Below are positions 16,097 through 24,980 of a stretch of DNA of 47,548 nucleotides, in pieces. The DNA is from Planctomycetota bacterium (GTDB lineage: Bacteria > Planctomycetota > Phycisphaerae > Phycisphaerales > SM1A02). The notes below the pieces were generated by a model that saw only the letters and a program-made list of their open reading frames with translations, made no database searches and had not been told where the DNA came from. The stretch is taken from contig JADFIR010000023.1 of NCBI GenBank assembly GCA_022566535.1, positions 1 through 47,548 of the forward strand, read 5' to 3'. A program made the translations under genes and the position numbers. Numbering within the stretch: the stretch's first letter is position 1; each line of letters begins with the position of its first letter.

Positions 16097-16987
16097 TTAG
16101 CCAGCCGTCTCCCGTTCGACCAGCGCCAGCCAGCCGTCGCGCAGGCGTTGGGTCATCTCGCCGACCTCGCCGTTGCCGATCTTCTCGCGCTCGACGCCGA
16201 CGACCGGCAGCACGCCCCAACTGGAGTTGGTAAGAAACACCTCATCGGCGCCTAACAGGTCATCGATGTCGATCGTGCGTGTATCTGTGTGGACATCGAG
16301 TGAGTCAGCGAGCGCAATGATCGCAGCGCGGGTGATGCCGGGCAGAACGGGGGACCGCGTGGAATCCTCGAGCTCCTCGCCGCGGGCGATAGGCGTGTGC
16401 AGCACACCGTCGGTGACCAGGAACACATTGCTCACCGATCCGCCGACCAGGTGGTTGCTGAGGGCGAACCACAATGCTTCTGAGGCCTTCTTCGCGGTGG
16501 CGTGCTGCAAAGCGAGGATGCGCGGCCAGTAGTTCAGCGTCTTGTGCCCGGCCATGGGGTCCAGCGGATTCAACCGGCCGTCGGCGATCGTCACCACCAC
16601 GCCCTGCTCGAAGAACGCCTCCGGATACATCGTCGGCGGCCCAGCCTCAATGAGGATTGTGGGATCGACTTTGCTTCGGCCCCGGGATTGAAGCAGGTTG
16701 AGATTGCCGCCCGTGACGGTCAGGCGCACCCGCGCCGATTCGAGACCGTTGCGTTTGACGACCATGTGGACCGCGTCGGCCAGCGGCTCGGCGTGCAGGC
16801 TTTCGGTGAGCAGCAGGAGCCTGGCCGACTCCACCAACCGCTGGACATGGGCGTGCGCTCGGAAGATTTTGCCGTGGTAGGCGACCATGGTTTCGAACAG
16901 CCCGATGCCGTGCTGCAAGCCCGCATCGAAGGCGGAGACGACGGCGGTGTCGCGTTCGATGAACTTCCCGTTGAGCCACACCAGCAT
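16097..16987 (-). CDS. Class IV PLP aminotransferase (branched-chain/ADC lyase-like)
   Basis: The 296-residue protein has the fold-type IV layout: VWLNGKFIERD at the start, SAFDAGLQHGIGLFETM near residue 22, GHKTLNYWPRILA near 160 with the PLP Lys, and SNVFLVTDGVLHTP near 195. The family includes branched-chain and D-amino-acid aminotransferases and aminodeoxychorismate lyase; the short form with an opening GLFET fits D-amino-acid aminotransferase or ADC lyase (folate) at least as well as a BCAT, and I cannot separate them. The ATG at 16987 is the simplest start; a GTG at 16999 with GAGG upstream is an alternative. It is the last gene of a minus-strand set with the two preceding envelope genes, 27 bases apart. 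Confidence 0.88.
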   Translation of the reverse strand: MLVWLNGKFIERDTAVVSAFDAGLQHGIGLFETMVAYHGKIFRAHAHVQRLVESARLLLLTESLHAEPLADAVHMVVKRNGLESARVRLTVTGGNLNLLQSRGRSKVDPTILIEAGPPTMYPEAFFEQGVVVTIADGRLNPLDPMAGHKTLNYWPRILALQHATAKKASEALWFALSNHLVGGSVSNVFLVTDGVLHTPIARGEELEDSTRSPVLPGITRAAIIALADSLDVHTDTRTIDIDDLLGADEVFLTNSSWGVLPVVGVEREKIGNGEVGEMTQRLRDGWLALVERETAG

Positions 16988-17014
16988 TCGGCAATGCACC
17001 CCCAAGCCTCAAGC

Positions 17015-17461
17015 CTACTCGGCCTCAGGCCGCCAATAGCCGAGGATCACAATATCCTGCGATCCGTCACGATGCAGCACTCGCAGCCCCAGCGCATCCG
17101 AGCCGCCGAGACGGATCATCGCGGTGTGGGTGGCGTGCAGCGGCGCGTCGCTGAAGTCAGGGTGATCACCGACGGTGACATCGACGGCCAGGTGTTGGGC
17201 CGGCTCCGGCCGCTGCGACAACAGTGCGCGCAGAGTGGCAACGGCCGATTGACCGGCGAGGGAGGGATTGGCCTGGATCACCGCGTTGTTCCGCTCGCGA
17301 CCCGCCGCAACGTCTACGCACAGCTGATGAACGATTTGCCGCACCGCCTCGATTTGCGGCCTCTGTTGGCGCGCCGTGATGATCCACACCGCCGCGGCCA
17401 CCGCCACGATGACCAGCGGTATGAACACACGACGTCGATGCGTAGTACGGCCAAGGGCCAT
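17015..17461 (-). CDS. Membrane-anchored hypothetical protein
   Basis: 148 residues: a basic start (MALGRTTHRRR), one membrane segment (VFIPLVIVAVAAAVWII) and an extracytoplasmic part of about 120 residues (PQIEAVRQIVHQLCVDVAAG, then a beta-rich end LGLRVLHRDGSQDIVILGYW). No family recognised. GAGG seven bases before the ATG at 17461 sets the start. It overlaps nothing and precedes the class IV aminotransferase by 27 bases, so the two are likely one transcript, though no functional link is apparent. Confidence 0.7.
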   Translation of the reverse strand: MALGRTTHRRRVFIPLVIVAVAAAVWIITARQQRPQIEAVRQIVHQLCVDVAAGRERNNAVIQANPSLAGQSAVATLRALLSQRPEPAQHLAVDVTVGDHPDFSDAPLHATHTAMIRLGGSDALGLRVLHRDGSQDIVILGYWRPEAE

Positions 17462-17538
17462 CAGTGCGCCTCGTTGCGGTGTGACCGACCCACGCAGTGT
17501 ACCCATTGGCGGTCGCCGGCTGGAACTGAGGTCCTCGA

Positions 17539-18474
17539 TCAGTGCGGCGCGCTTCCGCTGGAGGTTGTCTCGCGGGTGTTTGTGACATCGGGCGCCGGCT
17601 GCTCGGCGTCAATCGGATCAGCGTACAGCACATAGGTGCTGGAGGAGTTGAACGGTCGATTCAGGGCCATCTGTACCGTGGCCGTGAACGGGTAGGGGAC
17701 ATCCGGCCGGGCGTTGTTGATCTGAATGATCTCGCCCCCGACCTGGTTGCTGTTCTCATCAAAGAAGGTGATCGCGACGCCGATGTTGCGGACCTCCTTC
17801 GCCGCGTTGAGCACGCTGCCGGAGATCGTCATCGAGGAGTAATCGATCACGGTGCGGCGATCTCGATCGAGGTAGTACAGACCGAGGAAGGGGCTGTATT
17901 CGATGTCGTAGCGGGTCGTGTCTTTGGTGCGGTAGTGGTAGGCCATCCTGCCTGCCTGCACGTCGAGCCCCAGCGTGGAAAAGCCGGCTCGGCGATAACG
18001 AGCGCGCCGCTGTGCCTCGACCTCTTGTTGGGAGCGCTCGCTGCGAGAGGCCTGGCGGCGCTCGGCCCGCTGGGCGCGTTCGGCTTCTCGACGTTGGCGG
18101 GTCACCTCCGCCTTGCGGAGGCGCGCATCACGCTGAGCGATCGCTTTGAGCGCTTGGTACTGCTCGAAATCCTGCCCGAACTCGTGATGATCCGCGATGA
18201 ACTGGCGCAGCTCCTGGAGCTCGCGCTCGGCGTCGGCCGTTTGGAGTCTCGCCGCCGCCAGCTCGCGTCGCAGAGCCTGGATCTGCTCGTGTAGCTCATC
18301 AATCTCGTCCAGCAGAACCTCCAGCGGATGCTTGGGCTCAGCGGCCGCCGGAGCCTGTGCCGAGGGCTCGGCCCGCTGCGCCGGAGTCGCAGGTTCAACC
18401 TGGCCGTGAGCCGCCCAACACAGCCCCAAGATCACCACCGCCGGAAGTCTTCGCTTGAAAAGGGAACGCGTCAT
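17539..18474 (-). CDS. Exported coiled-coil protein with FxLYD-like domain
   Basis: The 311-residue protein has a signal peptide (MTRSLFKRRLPAVVILGLCW, cleavage near AHG-Q), a low-complexity Pro/Ala/Glu linker to about residue 48, a long coiled coil (about 50-165, with a strongly basic Arg/Glu/Gln-rich half) and a C-terminal beta domain (about 170-290). The last part, SVLNAAKEVRNIGVAITFFD continuing to QVGGEIIQINN, looks like FxLYD-type immunoglobulin-like domains of cell-envelope proteins. GGAG seven bases upstream supports the ATG at 18474. Probably a periplasmic structural protein; exact role unknown. It ends 77 bases before the next minus-strand gene. Confidence 0.75.
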   Translation of the reverse strand: MTRSLFKRRLPAVVILGLCWAAHGQVEPATPAQRAEPSAQAPAAAEPKHPLEVLLDEIDELHEQIQALRRELAAARLQTADAERELQELRQFIADHHEFGQDFEQYQALKAIAQRDARLRKAEVTRQRREAERAQRAERRQASRSERSQQEVEAQRRARYRRAGFSTLGLDVQAGRMAYHYRTKDTTRYDIEYSPFLGLYYLDRDRRTVIDYSSMTISGSVLNAAKEVRNIGVAITFFDENSNQVGGEIIQINNARPDVPYPFTATVQMALNRPFNSSSTYVLYADPIDAEQPAPDVTNTRETTSSGSAPH

Positions 18475-18649
18475 CGTTGTGCTCCTGCTATGGAATCGAC
18501 TGCGGCGCAGATCAGCCCGGATGGATGTCCCTCGGGGGAGGGCGTTCGGGGAGATCCGGGGGGGCGCTCCTGCCGTGCCGCCTTGTCATGATTGGCCAGT
18601 AACCACTGGCGGTCGAGCATTCGCCCAAAGACCGTTGCCCTGGACCAGC

Positions 18650-19084
18650 CTAGGGCTCTTGCGGGATTTCAGCTGGCGGTTGAGCCCCGGGTATCTCCGA
18701 GCGCAGCCGCTGAGCCCGCCCAATCAACGCCTCGGGATCGTCGTCCCTCGGTTGGAGCACGTAGTGCCACTTGATTCGCCGATGCAGGGTGATCGGGACC
18801 ATCTCGGCGATCAGATCCAGCCCGATCGCCTCCCACACCGGCGGCGAGGCGTTCCCGGAGGTCATCAGCGGCTCAGACCCCGGCAGATGAAGCCGCACGT
18901 CGTATCGGCCATAGAACTCAAAATCGACATCGACGGGGGTTCGGCCGATCTCCCGATCGTTCAGCCACACCAGCGCCCCCGGCGGCTCGGAGGTGATCAT
19001 GATCGTCCGCCGAACACAGCCCGGGCCGAGGCCGCCAACCATCAGCAGAACAAGTGCCAGTGCCGGGGCTCGCAAACGCGCCAT
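18650..19084 (-). CDS. PEGA-domain lipoprotein
   Basis: 144 residues with a lipoprotein signal (RAPALALVLLMVGGLGPGC, Cys23 as the lipidated residue) and directly after it a PEGA domain: RTIMITSEPPGALVWLNDRE, then IGRTPVDVDFEFYGRYDVRL. PEGA domains are short beta units of envelope and S-layer-linked proteins. The C-terminal half (WEAIGLDLIAEMVPITLHRR) resembles the common planctomycete lipoproteins that pair PEGA with this tail. The ATG at 19084 gives the most usual signal-peptide length; a GTG at 19108 is possible. A gap of 175 bases separates it from the coiled-coil gene. Confidence 0.85.
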   Translation of the reverse strand: MARLRAPALALVLLMVGGLGPGCVRRTIMITSEPPGALVWLNDREIGRTPVDVDFEFYGRYDVRLHLPGSEPLMTSGNASPPVWEAIGLDLIAEMVPITLHRRIKWHYVLQPRDDDPEALIGRAQRLRSEIPGAQPPAEIPQEP

Positions 19085-19815
19085 GCTCCCATTGTATTGC
19101 CTAGTCACCCACAGCTGCGGGTTCGGCGGCCGGGGCGTGGCGCCGATCGCGAAAAAAAACTTCCAAGTGCGCGCAGGATCAGCCCTAAAACGGCATATCT
19201 ACCGGTGGAAACGCCTGCCTGACGGGGGAGCCATGTTGTGGACGGAGCCGAGCCATATTAAGGACGGCACGCGATTCACGCGGAGACCATGCGCGCAAGA
19301 CTACGTTTCACAAGGAGTTCCGTTACGACCCTTGACCCTGGCGCTTCCCCTGCTGCCCGCCCGCCGGTAGCGACCACGCCGAGCAGACAGGCGGTGGCAT
19401 CGGCCGGTCACTTTGGTGGAACCGCTTTCCAATGGTTGAGGTATAGTCTGCGCAGAGGCGTGCTCATGCGCCTCCTTGGCCGGTGCGGCGAGCAATTTCA
19501 TAACCGTACGTTCTGCCCTCATACGCCGGGTCCTCCGGCACATCATCCCAGCCACTCCGGTCGACAACTCGGATACGCCTCGTAGAACCGGGCGTGCGCT
19601 GTCGGCGTGCAGGTTGTGCGCCAGCGGCCACAACCGGATACCGCCGGTGCTTTGCGTGAGCGACGGGAGCTTGCGATGTGTCGACCCAACCAACGGCCGG
19701 CTGGCCTGATCTCACGGCCCACCCCCTGTGGCATGCCGCCCCGGTTGCACGCGCCAACCGGCACGACCGGACCGCCGCCAGGCCGTGCCGGCCGGGCGTT
19801 CGGGACGGATTTCAC

Positions 19816-19843
19816 TTGCATCCGACAAGAAATGCGTCATAAT
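19816..19843 (+). promoter_or_regulatory. Candidate sigma-70 promoter
   Basis: TTGCAT (19816-19821) and CATAAT (19838-19843) are spaced by 16 bases. The nearest gene on this strand starts at 20098, giving a leader of about 245 bases that includes two strong hairpins. In GC-rich DNA this pair stands out, but no other support is available. Confidence 0.4.
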
Positions 19844-20043
19844 GTTGATAGCGGCCGAATGGGCCACGCCACGTGGGGCTTGGCTCATCGACTTTTCGGC
19901 AGGTCTCGGCCGGCATCTCTTTGGACCTGCCTGCAACCTCAGCGCGGCACGGAGTTCACTCGATCCGCGCGCGGACAATCTTCCATGAGCGCCGCGGCAT
20001 GTTCGCATAGCGGTCGCCGTTGGGTCTGCGCGGTCGGGGGCAA

Positions 20044-20082
20044 GAGGCACGTGCCTCGCCGTGGCGGCGCGCAACGCGCCGC
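20044..20082 (+). promoter_or_regulatory. Leader palindrome and hairpin before beta-helix gene
   Basis: GAGGCACGTGCCTC (20044-20057) is a perfect 14-bp palindrome, and GCGGCGCG-CAA-CGCGCCGC (20064-20082) a perfect 8-bp stem with a 3-base loop. The second ends just before the AAAGGA ribosome site (20085-20090) of the gene at 20098. They may stabilise the transcript, hide or expose the ribosome site, or act as an operator (the first). Confidence 0.5.
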
Positions 20083-20097
20083 AGAAAGGATGGTGTC

Positions 20098-22566
20098 ATG
20101 AACAAGCAAGTGTTCGAATTCCTGTACGCGATGGGAGCGTCACTGGTCCTCGCCGTCGCCGTGCAAGCCCAGACGACCTACTACGTCAATGGTGATTGTG
20201 GCAGCAACGCCTGGAGCGGGACCAGTCCTGTCTGTGCAGCTCCCGACGGCCCCAAGGCGACGATCCAGGCCGGGATCAGCGCCGCATCCGACGGTGATGA
20301 GGTTGTCGTCGCCGACGGTGTCTACACCGGGGCCGGAAACAAGAACCTCGATTTTGCCGGCAGGCTGATCACGGTTCGCTCGGCCAACGGTCCCGAGAGC
20401 TGCATCATCGATTGTGAAGGATCGGGCCGAGGGTTCTCTTTCCCCGGTGGCCAAATGACAGGGGCCGTCGTTCAAGGGTTCACGATCACCAACGGCTCGG
20501 CCGATGTTGGCGGCGCGATTTACAGTGCCGCGGACGGCCTGGCCATCGCCGACTGCATATTCAGCCACAACATTTCGACGAGTGATGGCGGCGCGATTCG
20601 CAACGATCAAGCAACCGGCCTGACGATCGCCGACTGTATCTTCAGCGATAACTCGGCGGGCACGTCCAACGGTGGAGCTGTCGCTACCAGAAATGGCACT
20701 GTGACCGTGGCTGCCTGCATATTCACCGGCAATTCGGCAGGCGGCGGCGGCGCCATGTTCAGCGCGGGATCTGGCAGCATATCGGTCACCGACGGTGTGT
20801 TTATGGAAAACAGTGCAGGCCTCGGCGGCGCGATGTTTGTCACTAACGACGTCGCAGCGACGCTGGAGACGTGCACGTTCACGAACAATGAGGCTGAGCT
20901 TACAGTTGGTGCCTTGGTTGTCGCGGGGAGCTCAGCAACCCTGATCGGTTGCAGCTTCATCCGTAACTCGGCCGACTGGTTCATGGGTGGGGTGCTTAAC
21001 ACGACCGACGCGACATTGGTCAACTGCATCTTCAGCCGTAACTCAGGAGACCTTGCCGGCGGGCTCTACAGCGCGGCGGACTCGACGATCGTTAATAGCA
21101 CGTTCAGCAACAACCTTGGCGGCGGCATAGCTCTCGGTGCCGATGCGTGGGGCGCCCCCGCTGATGTGACACTGGCGAACTGCATCCTCTGGGGCAATAC
21201 GCCGCATCAGATCGCATATGAGGGCGGTAGCGGGACCGTCAGCTACAGTGACATCCAGGGCGGGTGGTCCGGGCCGGGGGACAATAACATCGATGCTGAT
21301 CCGTTCTTTGTCCAACCCGGGCTCGACAACGTCCGGCTTTCATTTGGTTCACCGTGCCTCAACGTGGGCAGTAACGCGGCGCTGCCGCCGGATGAGTTCG
21401 ACCTCGACGGTGATGGCGACACCGATGAACCCATCCCCTACGACCTCGATGGCAATGATCGCATTCAAGCGGGCATCGTGGATATGGGCGCTTACGAGGG
21501 CGAACACGAGCCGCTTCCGCCCGGCTCGAGCGACAGCGAGTTGGACCTCGATCAGGGTGAGACCGTCATCCTGTTTCCAGCCGGCGGATTGTTCGATCCG
21601 CTCAAAAGCGCTGCCGTCGTCTTCACCAACGTCTCCGGCCCGGACAACGCCAGCGTCACCGTCACCGAGTGGTACCAGAGCGTTCATCCGGGAGCCGGCG
21701 GCTACAGCGACCTGACCAGCACCCTCACCATCGAGACCTCACTGGACGATGGTCAGTTCCTCGCGCTGGTGTTGCTCCCGTTCAACACAGATGTTCTGGG
21801 CGGGATTGATCCGTTCCAACCGAACCTGACCTCCTTCGATCCGACCATCGGCAACTGGGGCCTTGCCGTCGCCGGCAACACCGTCAACAGCCCCGGCTTC
21901 CCCTGGCCGATCGGTGACCGGGTGATCGTCGAGGGGCCGGGCGGATACGAACTGACTCAGGACCTCGGCGACTACGGCGTCTACTGGCTCCCTTCAGCCC
22001 AACAGGGATTCGTCTGGGCGAATGTCGATTTCGCGGCTGATCTTGCTCTCGGCGCCGCGTTTTGTCCGCCGGATTGCCGACAAACCCCGGACGGTGTGGT
22101 GGACGTGCTCGACATCCTCGCCGTGCTCACCGCCTGGGGCGGCGCGTCCGGCAACGGGCCGTGCGACCTTGATCAGAATGGCTCCGTCGATCAATCGGAT
22201 CTGCTCGCGGTGCTCAGTGCCTGGGGACCGTGCTCGCCACCCGCCAATTCGCAAGGGCCGTTTGCAGGCGTACGCACCGTCGCCGCGTTTACTCTTCCAA
22301 GCCAGACGAGCCGGGTTGGCAATAGCGGCGGGTTTGATCGAGACCCAGTCACTGCGGTCGAGCCGTCGGGGCGCGGTGATCTCGACGGAAACGGCCGGGT
22401 GGACCGCAACGACGTGCTGATCCTGCGCAGGTCCTGGGGACCGTGTGGTGATGGGCCCGACGCGTGCCCGACCGATCTTGATGGCGACGGCGTTGTCGGC
22501 GTCGCCGACATTCTGACCCTGCTGGCCAACTGGGGGTCGGCTCCGCAGAAGGCGATCGACCCCTGA
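20098..22566 (+). CDS. Secreted beta-helix protein with dockerin-like tail
   Basis: 822 residues. A signal peptide (MGASLVLAVAVQAQ, cleaved near residue 26) is followed by a right-handed parallel beta-helix (about 27-400): PKATIQAGISAASDGDEVVV, then repeated GGAI/GGAM turns and DCIFSHN or ACIFTGN rungs as in pectin-lyase-like and Pmp-like proteins. Residues about 480-650 form a beta-sandwich-like region. The tail has two pairs of dockerin-like repeats, with PDGVVDVLDILAVLTAWGG and CDLDQNGSVDQSDLLAVLSA in the first pair and CPTDLDGDGVVGVADILTLL in the second. The protein is exported; no catalytic residues of a lyase can be named. AAAGGA seven bases upstream sets the ATG at 20098. It is followed after 43 bases by another dockerin-tailed protein. 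Confidence 0.9.
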   Translation: MNKQVFEFLYAMGASLVLAVAVQAQTTYYVNGDCGSNAWSGTSPVCAAPDGPKATIQAGISAASDGDEVVVADGVYTGAGNKNLDFAGRLITVRSANGPESCIIDCEGSGRGFSFPGGQMTGAVVQGFTITNGSADVGGAIYSAADGLAIADCIFSHNISTSDGGAIRNDQATGLTIADCIFSDNSAGTSNGGAVATRNGTVTVAACIFTGNSAGGGGAMFSAGSGSISVTDGVFMENSAGLGGAMFVTNDVAATLETCTFTNNEAELTVGALVVAGSSATLIGCSFIRNSADWFMGGVLNTTDATLVNCIFSRNSGDLAGGLYSAADSTIVNSTFSNNLGGGIALGADAWGAPADVTLANCILWGNTPHQIAYEGGSGTVSYSDIQGGWSGPGDNNIDADPFFVQPGLDNVRLSFGSPCLNVGSNAALPPDEFDLDGDGDTDEPIPYDLDGNDRIQAGIVDMGAYEGEHEPLPPGSSDSELDLDQGETVILFPAGGLFDPLKSAAVVFTNVSGPDNASVTVTEWYQSVHPGAGGYSDLTSTLTIETSLDDGQFLALVLLPFNTDVLGGIDPFQPNLTSFDPTIGNWGLAVAGNTVNSPGFPWPIGDRVIVEGPGGYELTQDLGDYGVYWLPSAQQGFVWANVDFAADLALGAAFCPPDCRQTPDGVVDVLDILAVLTAWGGASGNGPCDLDQNGSVDQSDLLAVLSAWGPCSPPANSQGPFAGVRTVAAFTLPSQTSRVGNSGGFDRDPVTAVEPSGRGDLDGNGRVDRNDVLILRRSWGPCGDGPDACPTDLDGDGVVGVADILTLLANWGSAPQKAIDP

Positions 22567-22609
22567 TGAAGCCATATGGGAGAATTTGGTTCAAGCCCAG
22601 GAGACGAAC

Positions 22610-24175
22610 ATGCGACATCTCATGCCACTTCTTGCCGCGGCAGCATCAGTCCTGAGCACCGCCCCGGCCTACGCCGACCTCGGCGATCAACTTGCCAAGC
22701 TCCTGCCCGACGACGGCGCGGCGGACGACCTCTTCGGTGTCTCCGTCGCGATCAGCGGGACCACCGCCATCGTCGGGGCCTGGTTTGCCGACGTCAACGG
22801 CGCCCAGTCGGGCTCCTCATACCTGTTTGACACGACCACGGGAAAACAGATCGCCAAGCTCCTAGCCAACGACGGCGCGGAGCTCGATCTGTTCGGCATT
22901 TCCGTCGCGATCAGCGGCGCCACCGCCATCGTTGGGGCCCCCGGGGACGACGACAACGGCACCGACTCTGGCTCGGCCTACCTCTTCGACACCACTACGG
23001 GCCGGCAGATCGCCAAGCTCCTGCCCAAGGATGGCGCGACGGACGATGTGTTCGGCGTCTCCGTCGCGATCAGCGGGGCCACCGCCATCGTCGGGGCCTG
23101 GGGAGACGACGACAACGGCGTCAACTCCGGGTCGGCCTACCTCTTCGACACCACCACGGGCCGGCAGATCGCCAAGCTCCTGCCCAACGACGGTGCGGAG
23201 TTTGACCGGTTCGGCGTCTCCGTCGGGATCAGCGGCGCCACCGCCATCGTTGGGACACGTGGCGATGACGACAACGGCGACAACTCCGGCTCCGCCTATC
23301 TGTTTGACACCACCACGGGCCGGCAGATCGCCAAGCTCCTGCCCAACGACGGCGCGGCGGACGACTGGTTCGGCTGGAGGCTCGGGATCAGCGGCGCCAC
23401 CGCCATCGTCGGAGCCTATCAAGACGACGACAACGGCGACAACTCCGGCTCGGCCTATCTCTTCGACACCACCTCGGGCCGGCAGGTCGCCAAGCTCCTG
23501 CCCGACGACGGCGCGGCGGAGGACTACTTCGGCCGCTCCGTTGCGATCAGCGGTGCCACCGGAGAGGAGGTCGCTATCGTCGGGGCGCGGGGAAACGACG
23601 ACAACGGCGACTTCTCCGGCTCCGCCTACCTCTTCGACGCGACCACCGGCCGGCAGATCGTCAAGCTCCTGGCCAACGACGGCGCGGCCGGCGACGTCTT
23701 TGGCACCTCCGTCGCGATCAGTGGGGCCACCGCCATCGTCGGGGCCCCCGAGGACGACGACAACGGCACCAACTCTGGCTCGGCATACCTCTTTGATGCT
23801 GCCGGCGCTTCTGCGTGTCCGTGGGACCTCGACGGCAACGGCGTGGTCAATGTCCTTGACTTGCTCGAAGTGGTCCACAACTTCGGGCCGTGTGACGGGG
23901 AATGCCCGGCCGACTTCGATGGCGACGGAATCGTGGACGTTTCCGATTTGTTGGCCTTGATCGCGAATTTGGGGGAGTGTCCCGGAACCGGTTGCCCCTG
24001 GGACGTCAACGGCGACGGCGTCGTAGACCGTTTGGATGTCATAGCCGTGAACGACAACATGGGGTCGTGCAAGGATCCCGACAACTGCCCGTGGGATGTC
24101 AACGGCGATGGCGTGGTGGACGGCGCCGATGTATCCGAGGTGGCGAGCCACTTCGGGCCATGCCCGAAGGAGTAG
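22610..24175 (+). CDS. Secreted seven-repeat FG-GAP-like beta-propeller with dockerin-like tail
   Basis: 521 residues: a signal peptide (RHLMPLLAAAASVLSTAPAY, ending near AYA-D), seven 53-residue repeats (about 27-400) and four dockerin-like repeats (for example CPWDLDGNGVVNVLDLLEVV and CPWDVNGDGVVDGADVSEVA). Each repeat has the pattern AKLLxNDGAxxDxFGxSVAI, SGATAIVGAxxDDDNG and SGSAYLFDTTTGRQ, with DDDNG acting as an FG-GAP-type calcium loop. Seven such units make one full propeller as in integrin-alpha heads. Only repeat six has an insert (GEE). AGGAGA six bases upstream sets the ATG at 22610. The gene is probably co-transcribed with the preceding beta-helix gene; role perhaps adhesion or surface structure. 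Confidence 0.9.
   Translation: MRHLMPLLAAAASVLSTAPAYADLGDQLAKLLPDDGAADDLFGVSVAISGTTAIVGAWFADVNGAQSGSSYLFDTTTGKQIAKLLANDGAELDLFGISVAISGATAIVGAPGDDDNGTDSGSAYLFDTTTGRQIAKLLPKDGATDDVFGVSVAISGATAIVGAWGDDDNGVNSGSAYLFDTTTGRQIAKLLPNDGAEFDRFGVSVGISGATAIVGTRGDDDNGDNSGSAYLFDTTTGRQIAKLLPNDGAADDWFGWRLGISGATAIVGAYQDDDNGDNSGSAYLFDTTSGRQVAKLLPDDGAAEDYFGRSVAISGATGEEVAIVGARGNDDNGDFSGSAYLFDATTGRQIVKLLANDGAAGDVFGTSVAISGATAIVGAPEDDDNGTNSGSAYLFDAAGASACPWDLDGNGVVNVLDLLEVVHNFGPCDGECPADFDGDGIVDVSDLLALIANLGECPGTGCPWDVNGDGVVDRLDVIAVNDNMGSCKDPDNCPWDVNGDGVVDGADVSEVASHFGPCPKE
22688..23806. repeat. Seven tandem 159-bp coding repeats
   Basis: Seven in-frame units of about 159 bp (one of 171 bp) encode the propeller blades. 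Neighbouring units keep long near-identical stretches at the DNA level, such as GGCCGGCAGATCGCCAAGCT and GCGATCAGCGGCGCCACCGC, including third positions, which points to recent duplication or gene conversion. Confidence 0.9.
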
Positions 24176-24246
24176 TTGACCGCGACCAGCCGCCAATGCC
24201 GACGCGAAGCGACCTGCTGGCCCACCTTACCAATTGAGCGGCGTGT

Positions 24247-24281
24247 CCAAAAATGTTTAGCCCCGCCGGCCACGGCGGGGC
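24247..24281 (-). terminator. Candidate intrinsic terminator (minus strand)
   Basis: On the minus strand GCCCCGCC...GGCGGGGC (24260-24281) makes an eight-pair stem followed by a TAAACATTTTT stretch (24247-24259). It lies 144 bases past the stop of the DUF6370 gene on that strand and 71 bases past the propeller gene's stop on the other, so it may serve both. Confidence 0.45.
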
Positions 24282-24424
24282 GATCGTCCACGGACGCGCG
24301 TCGCCGTATCGGCGCCTCCAGGGCCGCGCCGTGAGCGCGCGGGTACCTTCCAAACACAATCAGTCGTCACTCGCGGCGCGCCGCAACGGCCGCGACGGCA
24401 GGAGTGCCTGCGTGCGATCTTGCG

Positions 24425-24760
24425 CTATTCGACCTCGACCTTCGTGGCCAGGAAGGTCTGCCCTTCGAGTCTGCCGGAGACGACCGCCTGCCTGGCCGCC
24501 GTGCACAGTCCGTATGCGTGGAGATCCATATCGACCCCGGTCATAAGCCTCGGCTGACCGTCAACCACCACCGCGGGTTTGCAGCCGGCCACACCGTCCA
24601 TGGAATAGATGCACATCGCGCATCCGACCTGCATGGTCGTTTCCTGCGGCGACGCCATGGAGTACGTCGCCGGGTGTGAAGGTTCTGCGGTTCACGTTTC
24701 CTGAGCGCATGCCGCAGCCGCCGACAACGAGCAGATCGCCAATATCGCCAGGTACTTCAT
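24425..24760 (-). pseudogene. DUF6370-like lipoprotein interrupted by in-frame TGA
   Basis: From the ATG at 24760, with AAAGGTGA upstream, the frame encodes a lipoprotein signal (MKYLAILAICSLSAAAAC) plus AQET, then a TGA (24692-24694), and then continues in the same frame to a natural stop at 24425. The part after TGA holds a DUF6370-type domain: VGCAMCIYSMDGVAGCKPAV, then HAYGLCTAARQAVVSGRLEG. DUF6370 proteins are small secreted proteins with a CxxC-type set of cysteines, possibly metal-binding. Either this is a pseudogene by a single change, or the domain starts at an internal ATG (24658 or 24634) without export, or the TGA is read through. It lies downstream of the metal operon on the same strand, after a gap of 220 bases. 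Confidence 0.72.
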
Positions 24761-24980
24761 TGGGTTCACCTTTGGGTTATATTCCTTGATTCCCGACGCG
24801 AACACTATACCCCCACGTGAGCCTCACCGCAACGAAGATCGCTTCCGCATCCGCTGCTCGGGGCCCCGGGTCAGCCACGCGGTTGATGGGCGCGATCGGA
24901 TCAGGTCAGGCAGTCCAGGCGAGTGGTGCTCAGTACCGTACGGTGATGCCCGCGAAGCCGGGCCATGCATCTGCGACGCG

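Larger units (their letters stand above)
19085..20097. other. Gene-poor intergenic region, 1.0 kb
   Basis: Several overlapping frames on both strands are GC-driven and show no family features. Two adjacent hairpins lie at 19741-19761 (CCGGTTG...CAACCGG) and 19758-19791 (CCGGCACG...CGTGCCGG), just upstream of a promoter-like pair at 19816-19843. The end holds the leader hairpins of the beta-helix gene. No RNA gene is recognised; the size and structure would allow an unknown non-coding RNA. Confidence 0.5.

Noticed and set aside
19480..19620. Possible group II intron domain V remnant (minus strand, GTATGAGGG...ACGTACGGTT)
   Set aside because: There is no AGC triad, the stem lacks the right length and bulge, and no intron-encoded protein is near.
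22688..23806. CRISPR-like array
   Set aside because: The repeats are in-frame coding units of 159 bp with no unique spacers.
22862..24196. 444-codon minus-strand frame antisense to the propeller gene
   Set aside because: The repeated look comes from the tandem repeats of the real gene on the other strand; it has no start region or family features.
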